Positions 1 to 6,706 of a stretch of 14,349 nucleotides of DNA are shown one piece after another. The DNA is from Pseudobacteriovorax antillogorgiicola (GTDB lineage: Bacteria > Bdellovibrionota_B > Oligoflexia > Oligoflexales > RGVZ01): positions 1 through 14,349 of the forward strand of contig CAMDGW010000046.1 in NCBI GenBank assembly GCA_945897695.1, read 5' to 3'. Made by a program: the position numbers and the translations under genes. A model generated the notes under the pieces. That model did not search any database. It was not told the DNA's origin and saw only the letters and a list, made by a program, of their open reading frames with translations. Position 1 is the stretch's first letter. Each line of letters begins with the position of its first letter.

Positions 1-80
1 ATGCGGAAAGAAAAGCAATGACGGTTGAGGAAGTTTCTAAGTGGTTGGCTTCTAATTTGTCAAATGGGTCGGGCGTTTAG
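1..80 (+). CDS. metH: C-terminal tail of cobalamin-dependent methionine synthase (partial, 5' end outside window)
   Basis: The frame that starts at base 3 is open from the window edge to TAG at 78-80. It reads as an alanine, then ERKAMTVEEVSKWLASNLS and a short tail. The MetH activation domain characteristically ends with a 'YA-RK-(x)S(V/I)-EVE-WL-PNL' segment, and this tail matches that pattern (RK, VEEV, KWL, NL). If so, the protein is the cytoplasmic enzyme that transfers the methyl group of methyltetrahydrofolate to homocysteine through cobalamin. Only about 25 codons are visible, so the call rests on one short motif; the catalytic domains lie upstream of the window. The next gene starts 28 nt after this stop on the same strand. 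Confidence 0.55.
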   Translation, partial: AERKAMTVEEVSKWLASNLSNGSGV

Positions 81-108
81 GATATTTATAGCAGAAAGGA
101 AAAATTTC

Positions 109-498
109 ATGATGATGGGTATTAGGACAACATTAAGCGTGCTTTCTACGATGGTTGTGCTGCCAGCGATTGCTTTTGCTGGAGCCGAAGACCGGACAAT
201 CTGGTTACCTCCAGGCCACTGCATTGTCGTTGGCAGTCAGCAGGTCTGTGCTGTTAAGCCAGCGGATGCTCCTGGTACAGGAACTGATGGAAACGCTCCC
301 AAAAATAGGCAGATGCACCTTTGTAAGAATGGGTTTGCACACGAAGCTGATGCCTCGATGAAAGGCTGGGCCCATGTCATCGTGACAGTAAATCCAGATG
401 GCAAAAAGCTTGGACAAGAGGTCATAAAGACTTATGGCCCTCTTGGTAAAAAGGAATGTGATGCCGATGTTGCGAAAGAGCAAACACAAGCAAAGTAA
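109..498 (+). CDS. Small secreted four-cysteine protein of unknown function
   Basis: The product is 129 aa. The start was set at ATG 109 because AAAGGA (95-100) lies 8 nt upstream and the signal peptide begins directly there; an upstream TTG at 25 would add 28 residues that spoil the signal. Residues 1-24 form a classical signal peptide (hydrophobic core LSVLSTMVVLPAIAF) with likely cleavage after AFA. The mature part of about 105 aa has exactly four cysteines (in GHC, QVC, LCK and ECD), which suggests two disulfide bonds in the periplasm or outside the cell. A linker rich in Gly, Thr, Pro and Ala separates the two cysteine pairs. No enzyme motif or known family was recognised. It may share a transcript with the metH tail and ends at a strong terminator. 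Confidence 0.75.
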   Translation: MMMGIRTTLSVLSTMVVLPAIAFAGAEDRTIWLPPGHCIVVGSQQVCAVKPADAPGTGTDGNAPKNRQMHLCKNGFAHEADASMKGWAHVIVTVNPDGKKLGQEVIKTYGPLGKKECDADVAKEQTQAK

Positions 499-518
499 AA
501 AATGAATTTTATGAAAAA

Positions 519-549
519 GGCGCTCGGTTTACCGGGCGCCTTTTCTTTT
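519..549. terminator. Rho-independent terminator, probably bidirectional
   Basis: GGCGCTCGG (519-527) pairs with CCGGGCGCC (532-540), with one G-T wobble and loop TTTA, and is followed by TTTTCTTTTA. On the minus strand the same hairpin is followed by TTTTTCAT, so it could also end a minus-strand transcript coming from 561-794. It lies 20 nt after the stop of the secreted protein gene. Confidence 0.85.
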
Positions 550-560
550 ATGGTTATTCT

Positions 561-794
561 TTACTGAGTAGTACTCTCGTAGGGGATATTAACCGGCGCT
601 GGCAAAACCAGTTTGGCAAATTTTTTAAAGGACTGTTCAAGATCCATAACTAGCGGTTAACGTGGCTGCCACTTCTGGTAAACAGTGCTGTATCGAGATC
701 CAGGACAAGAGATGGATTTCACGGCAGGTGGAGAGCGGTCGTCACATTTAAGGTCTCCTCGAATTGTCCAATTGTTCAATAGTTTTATTTCCAT
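561..794 (-). pseudogene. Possible small gene broken by an in-frame stop (or two tiny ORFs)
   Basis: On the minus strand, ATG at 794 opens 45 codons to TAA at 657-659. The same frame then stays open for 31 more codons to TAA at 561-563. The first part has a protein-like composition, with two cysteines (in LKCDD and ISCPGSRY) and ends VYQKWQPR. The second part, which has its own ATG at 647, reads as a basic-to-hydrophobic tail (QSFKKFAKLVLPAPVNIPY). The second stop is followed at once by the bidirectional terminator at 519-540, as expected for a real convergent gene. No good ribosome binding site was seen before either ATG. The same frame extends upstream with another stop at 798-800 (a 20-codon ORF from 860). 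A chance open stretch in a non-coding region is the main alternative. Confidence 0.3.
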
Positions 795-1023
795 CCATTA
801 AAAGATTGCCCCTTGCACAAGAGGAATGTCTTGTCTTAGCGGCAAATATCCGAAAATCATTTAATTATTCTAATAAAATCAGCGTAATTATTGTGGGGTT
901 GACGATGCCTATTTTGAACTTACGTTGTTCTTAAGAAAGGTGCGGTACGCTTTTATTGTGAGTGCAGGTTTCTAACTGTTGAGCGGTTTCGTAAGGGTCA
1001 ATCTCGGTTTAGAGGAGGAATTT
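795..1023 (+). other. Leader region of the hibernation factor gene
   Basis: No supported gene is visible in this AT-rich stretch. TTGACG at 899-904 with TACGTT at 921-926 (16-bp spacer) is a weak sigma-70-type promoter candidate for the hpf gene. The ribosome binding site GAGGAGGA lies at 1012-1019. No riboswitch or other RNA structure was recognised. Confidence 0.3.
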
Positions 1024-1479
1024 ATGAGAGTTCGTTTCACGTTTAAGCACATGGATACGTCAAAAAGTCTTATGGAGGTCGCAGACGCTAAGTTCGCAAA
1101 TTTGATGCGCCGATTTAAACTATCCCCGCAGCTTGTTCATGTCAGATTGGATATGGACGGGCCATTCAAAAAGATCCACGCAACGGTTATCACCAATAAT
1201 GGTCAAGATATCGAGGCGGTCGTGCGAGGCGATAATCCATACTCGCTATTGGATCAACTGATTCAAAAAATTGACAGTCAATTACGTCGCGTCAAGGAGC
1301 GCCTTAAGTTCCACAAAGTAAAAGATGATGCGCGGCTGAGAGGAGACAGGTTTGATGAAACGATTGCGAGTTTACCAATGGTGGGAGGCCTTTGGTCGCA
1401 GCCTTCGATTGATGCAGATGATATTTTAAAGCTATCACCATCAGCGCGCGGACCAATCGTTCAAGGGCGGGCAAGTTAA
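1024..1479 (+). CDS. hpf: Ribosome hibernation promoting factor / RaiA family protein (S30AE)
   Basis: The product is 151 aa. ATG 1024 was chosen because GAGGAGGA ends 4 nt upstream; a start at 979 would add 15 residues that do not fit the family. Residues 1-100 match the S30AE fold: a first strand (RVRFTFKHMD), a helix (SLMEVADAKFANLMRRF), then VHVRLDMDGPFKKIHATVI, the conserved D(N)PYSLLDQLIQKIDSQLRR helix and the basic run RRVKERLKFHK. In this family the domain binds the decoding region of the 30S subunit in stationary phase and inactivates or pairs ribosomes. The tail of about 50 residues is longer than in short HPF but shorter than the dimerisation domain of long HPF, and is not recognisable. 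The gene stands alone and ends at the terminator at 1521-1548. Confidence 0.88.
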   Translation: MRVRFTFKHMDTSKSLMEVADAKFANLMRRFKLSPQLVHVRLDMDGPFKKIHATVITNNGQDIEAVVRGDNPYSLLDQLIQKIDSQLRRVKERLKFHKVKDDARLRGDRFDETIASLPMVGGLWSQPSIDADDILKLSPSARGPIVQGRAS

Positions 1480-1520
1480 AGTAGGTTAGCTCAGTGGTTA
1501 GCATTATTAGACGGTAACTT

Positions 1521-1548
1521 AAAAGGCGCGCGGAAGTGTGCCTTTTTT
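1521..1548. terminator. Bidirectional terminator between hpf and the convergent envelope operon
   Basis: AAAAGGCGCGC (1521-1531) pairs with GTGTGCCTTTT (1536-1546) with loop GGAA; two of the core pairs are G-T. A run of six T follows on the plus strand, and TTTT follows the stem on the minus strand. It lies between the stop of hpf (1479) and the stop of the minus-strand gene at 1552. Confidence 0.75.
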
Positions 1549-1551
1549 GTA

Positions 1552-2244
1552 TCAAAAATAGTAATTGATCGAAAATGACGTTGGTGAATCCCAGGAAGCA
1601 GACATTTTGGATTGCGGTGACCCAGCACTGCCCGTTTCGAACGTGATCCATCGATAAAAACTCACCCCGGAAAACAGCGTGAAATTAAACGCAAGAAATC
1701 CAAAAGTATTTCTTAAAATTTGGTTTCCATTACGCTCTTTGAAGCCGTTGTAGCTATAAAGTGCTGCCAGCAGTCCTGTTGAGATCGCAGTTTTTTGGAT
1801 TTCGGCTAATTCTGAAGCCATACTTGATTGAACTACAATTCGCTTATAGTCCTCATAAGCAAGATCACCTTTTTTTTGAAAAGCTTCGTCGACAGCAATC
1901 ACGGTACTCGTTGACGAAAGTCCGACAATGCCGCTCGATAAAGCAAGAATTCCACCGCTTTGAGTTGCAGAATAGATGAGTTTTCCAGCGATCCGTCGAT
2001 TAGAGTCGTTATAGTAGCCATAGGTGCCGAGTGCAAAAGCCAGCGTTCCGCCAACAATTTTTTCAAGGTTACTTCTCTTATTGTATAGTCTCCGTTCATC
2101 TTGCAGAGCTTTTTCGTAAGACGATGTCCAGAGGTCCATCTTTTTTGATTTGACGGATGAGCTCAAGTTGCTCGAGTTCGTCGCAGGAAAGGCCCATTGA
2201 GCTCGTAGACTAAAGAGAACAGCCAAGCACAAGAAACGCTTCAT
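1552..2244 (-). CDS. Exported protein of unknown function, outer-membrane-like C-terminus
   Basis: The product is 230 aa. ATG 2244 is preceded by GAGAGGA at close spacing; a TTG 12 nt upstream is less likely. Residues 1-18 or so are a signal peptide (MKRFLCLAVLFSLRAQWAFPA). The body has several weakly hydrophobic, Gly-rich stretches (GGTLAFALGTYGYY, GGILALSSGIVGLSS, TGLLAALYSY, FLAFNFTLFSGVSFY) that could be membrane helices or barrel strands. The last residues, SFSINYYF, end in Phe, as in proteins recognised by the BAM machinery. No family was recognised. The start lies 35 nt inside the upstream gene, so this is probably the last gene of a translationally coupled operon. Its location, outer membrane rather than inner, is inferred only. 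Confidence 0.7.
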   Translation of the reverse strand: MKRFLCLAVLFSLRAQWAFPATNSSNLSSSVKSKKMDLWTSSYEKALQDERRLYNKRSNLEKIVGGTLAFALGTYGYYNDSNRRIAGKLIYSATQSGGILALSSGIVGLSSTSTVIAVDEAFQKKGDLAYEDYKRIVVQSSMASELAEIQKTAISTGLLAALYSYNGFKERNGNQILRNTFGFLAFNFTLFSGVSFYRWITFETGSAGSPQSKMSASWDSPTSFSINYYF

Positions 2245-3340
2245 TTTTCCTCTCAAATCTCAGTGCATTTACCTGTTTTTCGTTTGTGTAGATTATGCCG
2301 CTTTTATACAGATTACCTTCATACAAAAATCCGATACGTGTTATGGTTTCATTGAATGATGAATAAAATCCGAAAGAAGTCAATTTATATACAGCAGTTA
2401 AGTTGAGTCGAACTGGAGTTTTTGCATCCTCTTCCGTTTGGCTTTCTACTCCTGCTCCTAAAATAAATGCACCAACTGGAAATGATCCACCGAAGTCTGC
2501 GGAGAGCTGAAATCTACGACGACTATCAGAATCAATATCAAGAAGATGGTCTTGGCAGTCCCGACATTTTTCTACTCCATTTAAGTTTTTTGCAGTCAGT
2601 GTTATGCCTCGGAGCCAGGGAGTGCCCGGTACATATCGAGCGGCAAGACTGATGTCTTGATGTAGTGAGGTTGATTTCTTTTCTTTTTTTTGTGAGATGA
2701 TCAAGTCGGAAAGATCCGAGTCCACATAATTGCGATTTCGTTGCATCACCCACGGCATCACGCTGAACATTAACTGTCCGCGTCGGAAGTCCTCAGTAAT
2801 ACGATTTAAATCAAAGTGGAACGTATGCTGTACTGTAAAAATACTATCCATGGCGCGTACGTAGTGCACTTCAGGAAAAACAGGGTTTGAGACGTAATAG
2901 GCCTGTACAAGTCTCAGAGGCGTGAAGGAAATATGACTACGATTGAAATAGCTACTTAGGGTTGCGATGCCTGACGCCGAATTAAATTTTCGTTCAGAGA
3001 AAACTCGCTGAACTAAATCCTCAGTCGGTTTTGTTTCAAGTTTGTGAAAATCGTCGTATGCCATCTCATCAAACTTGCCGATGACATCCAACTCGATTTT
3101 GGCGGAATCCTGGCCGGTTGATTGATTAAGTGAGCAGACCGCGCCGATAGTCGTCGAATAGAGGTATGGGCAGATTCCTCCCGTCATATTGCTATATGGC
3201 GTATCATGTATACCAACTAGGTGACGCACGGGAATGCTCGCGGCTTGGACGAAACTGGATAATGTCATTAGCCATGCAAAACCAGCAATATAGCGTGCGG
3301 TATACCTACTTGCTGAGACCGTTACGCTTACTGGGTACAT
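2210..3340 (-). CDS. Secreted protein, probable outer-membrane beta-barrel, unknown function
   Basis: The product is 376 aa. ATG 3340 has AGGG 6 nt upstream and overlaps the stop of the previous gene by 13 nt. A signal peptide with a long N-region ends at about residue 33 (LMTLSSFVQA). The rest alternates polar and aromatic or hydrophobic residues in strand-like segments (HISFTPLRLVQAYYV, TVQHTFHFDLNRI, DISLAARYVPG, FQLSADFGGSF, PVRLNLTAVYKL, FGFYSSFNETITRIGFLYEG), the pattern of a porin-like barrel. A CxxC pair (KCRDC) lies near residue 260. The C-terminus LVLGCSL lacks a terminal aromatic residue, which is atypical for a BAM substrate. No homologous family was recognised. It is the third gene of the overlapping four-gene set. 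Confidence 0.7.
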   Translation of the reverse strand: MYPVSVTVSASRYTARYIAGFAWLMTLSSFVQAASIPVRHLVGIHDTPYSNMTGGICPYLYSTTIGAVCSLNQSTGQDSAKIELDVIGKFDEMAYDDFHKLETKPTEDLVQRVFSERKFNSASGIATLSSYFNRSHISFTPLRLVQAYYVSNPVFPEVHYVRAMDSIFTVQHTFHFDLNRITEDFRRGQLMFSVMPWVMQRNRNYVDSDLSDLIISQKKEKKSTSLHQDISLAARYVPGTPWLRGITLTAKNLNGVEKCRDCQDHLLDIDSDSRRRFQLSADFGGSFPVGAFILGAGVESQTEEDAKTPVRLNLTAVYKLTSFGFYSSFNETITRIGFLYEGNLYKSGIIYTNEKQVNALRFERKNEAFLVLGCSL

Positions 3341-4197
3341 TGAATACCCTGTACCGCCATGATTTCACTAGACAATACATTCGGTGACATGTTTGAGGGA
3401 TTTGCCATGAATTCTTTCGTCTTTTGTTGAATTTTAGCAAGTTGACCCGGTTGATAGTTGGTGCCTTCAGCCTTTCGTTTGAGGATCTCTGCATCATCAA
3501 GGGCGCCGGACAGATGATCCATCATCCATAAAAACTCTGAAGCGAATTGCGTACCGTCAATCATGCAGAACATATCGAGTGGATCGTTTTGCAGCAGGTT
3601 TTTTCTGATGGATTTTTTCACAGAAGCCAGCATGATGACCGTGTGAAGCATGAAAGACTGACTTCGAGCTTTTCGAAATGAAGCTTCAGAGTCTTCTGGC
3701 ACTTTTTGCAATGTTAATAGGCCTTCCATTAACAGTGGTCTCGCGCTTGCCTGTAAATCTGGAAAATAATCCATTATTTTCATATATCCGGCAAATGACA
3801 CGAAAGAACGCACGGTGTTAATTGAGGTTTTTTGTGATATCGATGTCGAGCTGTTATCTGATTTCAGAAGTCTCGAAAACGATCGTTCCAATTCGTTAAA
3901 GTTCATCGCTTTTGTGGCAATTTTAGTCAACGAGACCAGGTCAAACCCAGATTTCCCACAAAAAGCTTGCGCACGGTAAATAAGATATTCAGGTTTTGAC
4001 TTTTGCGGTTCCTTCAATGAATCAATAGTGCCGATGACTTCGTCATATTTTCGGTTATTCATAAGATTAGCTAGGTGGTCATCAAGTGAAACATCGTCGC
4101 TGATTGATTTGCATCCTTGCGTTGCGATTATTCCAATGAAAAGAACTCGCACCCATCGGCTGCGCAGATTTCGGTAGTTGTTTATTTTTTCAGACAT
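3328..4197 (-). CDS. Putative lipoprotein with helical repeat character, unknown function
   Basis: The product is 289 aa, starting at ATG 4197 and overlapping the upstream stop by 16 nt. The N-terminus has a basic region (RNLRSRWVR), a short hydrophobic core (VLFIGIIA) and a Cys at residue 29 in TQGC. This is a slightly imperfect lipobox, so lipidation is likely but not certain. The mature part is strongly helical. An early segment with LMNNRKYDEVIGTID and YLIYRAQAFCGKSGFD resembles the paired helices of TPR-type lipoproteins common in delta-type bacteria (inference from pattern only). Two cysteines, in MFCMI and near the end in IQCTQ, may pair. No catalytic motif was seen. Its position between another lipoprotein and a barrel-like protein suggests work at the outer membrane. 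Confidence 0.7.
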   Translation of the reverse strand: MSEKINNYRNLRSRWVRVLFIGIIATQGCKSISDDVSLDDHLANLMNNRKYDEVIGTIDSLKEPQKSKPEYLIYRAQAFCGKSGFDLVSLTKIATKAMNFNELERSFSRLLKSDNSSTSISQKTSINTVRSFVSFAGYMKIMDYFPDLQASARPLLMEGLLTLQKVPEDSEASFRKARSQSFMLHTVIMLASVKKSIRKNLLQNDPLDMFCMIDGTQFASEFLWMMDHLSGALDDAEILKRKAEGTNYQPGQLAKIQQKTKEFMANPSNMSPNVLSSEIMAVQGIQCTQ

Positions 4198-5063
4198 GCG
4201 CCATCCGTTTTTGTAGCGATAGAATTCGTGACAAGGTCCTGTAATGTGTCCTTTAGGGAATTCTTTGCTAGCTCAAATTCTACGGTCGTATCTTGTCGGT
4301 TACAGAGGAGTACCATGCTAATTTTAACGGAAGCAGACTCGCCCATTTTTGTTGTCGCGTGGAAATGCTTCCATTTTATATTCATGGCTCCAGATTTATA
4401 CTTTTCCGACCAGACTGTAAGCTCCTGAGTATCAGCAAAAGTAGTAAATTGCATATTAAGCTCTGGATCTAAAACGTCTTTTTTTGAATCGCGGAGGTCT
4501 TTGAGAAAAGTGTTAAATGCAGGCATGTCAAAAAACCAGAAAGACATCAATGTTTTGTCGTTTGTATCGTACATTCTTGAAAGTAGGGGTATCGTTTGGG
4601 ACTTTTCGGTGGGCGGCGGGGGGATGATTCCAAACATGTCAAATACATGGCTTCCAGCCTCTCGATCTCTGGACAATTTAGCGAGTAGCCTTTGGTTATG
4701 TCGCCCGACAACAAAAGGCAGTTCGATTTCTAGATAGTCTTTATCGGTTTTATTGGAACTATCTTCGGTTTTTGGTAGGGCTGTCGACCGGAATGATTTT
4801 TCTAATTCGTACACAAAATCTGATAATGAATCATTCGTCTTGTCTGTAGTGCGAACCGAATCAAGAATGGTCAGTGACGTTCGGGCGGAGGATAGGGAGG
4901 GGAGGATCTCGTTCTCTATCATTTTGTTTAAAATGTCATTTGATGGATCGTTTTGAACAGCAGGTGGTGGAGGGTTGTTGTTTTTGGTAACAAGCTGACA
5001 TGAGGGCAGGAGGAATATTGTTCCTACTAGGATTTTTAAAATAGCTTGGCCACCTTCTATCAT
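4182..5063 (-). CDS. Putative lipoprotein of unknown function, first gene of the overlapping set
   Basis: The product is 293 aa. ATG 5063 has AGAGG 5 nt upstream. Residues 1-22 form a lipoprotein signal peptide: core ILKILVGTIFLL, then LPSC with the Cys at residue 22. A flexible linker follows (NNN and four prolines), then a region rich in Ser and Thr. The remainder is a mixed helix/strand domain with a second PPPP stretch after MFGII and a Lys- and Trp-containing strand region (TVWSEKYKSGAMNIKWKHF). No known domain was recognised. It starts 77 nt after the M48 protease stop and overlaps the next gene by 16 nt. It can therefore belong to the protease transcript or start from its own promoter in the gap. 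Confidence 0.72.
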   Translation of the reverse strand: MIEGGQAILKILVGTIFLLPSCQLVTKNNNPPPPAVQNDPSNDILNKMIENEILPSLSSARTSLTILDSVRTTDKTNDSLSDFVYELEKSFRSTALPKTEDSSNKTDKDYLEIELPFVVGRHNQRLLAKLSRDREAGSHVFDMFGIIPPPPTEKSQTIPLLSRMYDTNDKTLMSFWFFDMPAFNTFLKDLRDSKKDVLDPELNMQFTTFADTQELTVWSEKYKSGAMNIKWKHFHATTKMGESASVKISMVLLCNRQDTTVEFELAKNSLKDTLQDLVTNSIATKTDGACLKK

Positions 5064-5092
5064 ATTGCCTCTTTGTCATATAATCATTTTAC

Positions 5093-5121
5093 ATTTCACA
5101 ATAAAACTGACAGTTCATCAA
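5093..5121 (-). promoter_or_regulatory. Weak candidate promoter for the four-gene envelope operon
   Basis: On the minus strand, TTGATG (5116-5121) and TGAAAT (5093-5098) are separated by 17 nt and lie about 30 nt before the ATG at 5063. The -10 element matches the consensus at only four of six positions. No strong terminator was seen between the protease stop and this site, so readthrough from the protease gene is also possible. Confidence 0.25.
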
Positions 5122-5140
5122 ATGTGCTCAACGAATCTTT

Positions 5141-6613
5141 TCAAGGCAGAGTTTTGATTCTGGCGAGGGCGCCTGGTACGGCCTCAGTCATGACAGCCTT
5201 CGGTAGAAATGGTGCATAATGTGATTCGTGAAGTTTTAGTTCCGAATAGCCTGTATTAATCAAGCGCCAACAGCTTTGCGGGTGAGTTTGGTTACCTCGC
5301 TCAGGAAGTCCAACCTGCTTTCCGGCCTTTAAATCTTCGAGGTTTTTCAGACAGGTTTCAACGGTCTCTTTTTTCTTTTTATCTCCATCTGAAGATAAGG
5401 TAGCCACCTCTTCTAAAAATATTTTGAACAGATCTTGGGACCCTTCGGGTGTAAATCCAGCCCTCAATAACAACTCGAGTCCGACCTGATCAGCTTCGGC
5501 TTCCATCCAATTGTAGCGATTATAGTCGTAGCCTATTAATTGAGATGCTTTATCCATAATTATTTTTGCATTAAAGTCCTGATCACCTTCCAGTTGCTTG
5601 ACGACTTTTTTGGATTGTTCATAGGCACTATTTATCTTTTTCCATTGTGAACCAACGATTCCACCAAGATTGGCAGATAAGGCTCGGCTAAGCTCGTCGT
5701 TAATCATTCCATCAATTCCGTCTAGTTGCTTACGTGCTGCCGCTATGGCAAAGGAGATCATGGGTGAGTAATCAAGAACAGTCTTTATTCTTGCGCCATA
5801 ATATTCATCTAGGGCTTTCTTTTGGTCAGCGCTCATTGCTTGGTAGTCTGGGGTTTTTTTGAAGTTCTCAAGTTCGAGTGTGAGCTTTTCGACATTGCTA
5901 TTAATTCCAGCTGTTTTCTTATCCAAATTATTAAGTGTCGCACGTAAGCGATTCTCTAGGTCATTTGTTGCTGGCTTTAGGAACTTTCTAATTGGGGCAA
6001 GAAACTCTGCTCTTTTTGTAGTTGCATCACTAAGTGCTGTTCTAGCGTTAGCTAGTTTTTTTTCGTTTTCTGGGGACTCTGCGGGGCGATTTGCCAAGAA
6101 GTTTTTCCAATCTCTATTTTCTGCTAGCCAAGGGTGGTCTAGGTAGTCGAGATTTCCGGAAAGTACCTTTAGCGCAGAATGTTGCATGAGGATATGTGCC
6201 GCTTCGTGAGCTAGGACAAACGCGACTGCTGCGTCGTTTGGGGCACTTTTGACGATTTTATCGGTAAACATGATGCGGCCATGAGGCGATGCGAATGCAT
6301 TGATATAGTCATCTGGTGAATTAGAAATACAAAAGTTTTGTGGGGCATAATCACCGGTGAAAACGTCACGATTGGCCGAGGTAATTCGGTCGAAAATCTG
6401 CTGTAGATATTTGTTGACCTCGGCACTGCCCTTGCTGCTGGCAATTTTGTCGTAGTAGCAGGTGTTTGGCGTCAGTTTAATGAGGTTCGGACGAGATAAT
6501 TGTCCGGCAATATGCTTCATTTGCGATGGATTTTCATCGGACCTTGTTCTGCAAGAGATGGTTGAGAGAAAGATCGCGAGACCTGTAAATGTGGTGATTA
6601 GACTAGAGCGCAT
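5141..6613 (-). CDS. M48 family zinc metalloprotease lipoprotein with a large central insertion
   Basis: The product is 490 aa. ATG 6613 has AGGAG 6-7 nt upstream. The lipoprotein signal peptide ends in LSTISC, with Cys 21. M48 features appear in order: a NAFASPHGRIMFTDKIV segment (about 105-121, compare NAFALPGG in relatives), HEAAH at 136-140 with two zinc-binding His, EAEAD at 371-375 supplying the third ligand Glu, and THPQSCWRL near 443, similar to the family THP motif. Relatives such as BepA and LoiP degrade or help assemble outer-membrane proteins in the periplasm. Here HEAAH and EAEAD are about 230 residues apart, several times the usual distance; residues 180-350 are Lys-, Glu- and Ala-rich and probably coiled coil. 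The catalytic residues look intact. It precedes the four-gene exported set. Confidence 0.88.
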   Translation of the reverse strand: MRSSLITTFTGLAIFLSTISCRTRSDENPSQMKHIAGQLSRPNLIKLTPNTCYYDKIASSKGSAEVNKYLQQIFDRITSANRDVFTGDYAPQNFCISNSPDDYINAFASPHGRIMFTDKIVKSAPNDAAVAFVLAHEAAHILMQHSALKVLSGNLDYLDHPWLAENRDWKNFLANRPAESPENEKKLANARTALSDATTKRAEFLAPIRKFLKPATNDLENRLRATLNNLDKKTAGINSNVEKLTLELENFKKTPDYQAMSADQKKALDEYYGARIKTVLDYSPMISFAIAAARKQLDGIDGMINDELSRALSANLGGIVGSQWKKINSAYEQSKKVVKQLEGDQDFNAKIIMDKASQLIGYDYNRYNWMEAEADQVGLELLLRAGFTPEGSQDLFKIFLEEVATLSSDGDKKKKETVETCLKNLEDLKAGKQVGLPERGNQTHPQSCWRLINTGYSELKLHESHYAPFLPKAVMTEAVPGALARIKTLP

Positions 6614-6706
6614 AAGAACTCCTCGCCGAGGCGGCCAAAGGCTATTACTGAATGGGATGATTATAACTTTTTTCTTAAGCTGGCGAAAGAAAGGGGCCTT
6701 GTGACA

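Noticed and set aside
894..908. Sigma-54-like spacing (TGG ... TGC, GG and GC 10 bp apart) upstream of hpf.
   Set aside because: Only the GG and GC positions fit; most other consensus bases are wrong, so it is likely chance.
5105..5115. AACTGACAGTT palindrome next to a T-run on the minus strand after the protease gene.
   Set aside because: The stem would be 4 bp with a tiny loop, too weak to call a terminator.
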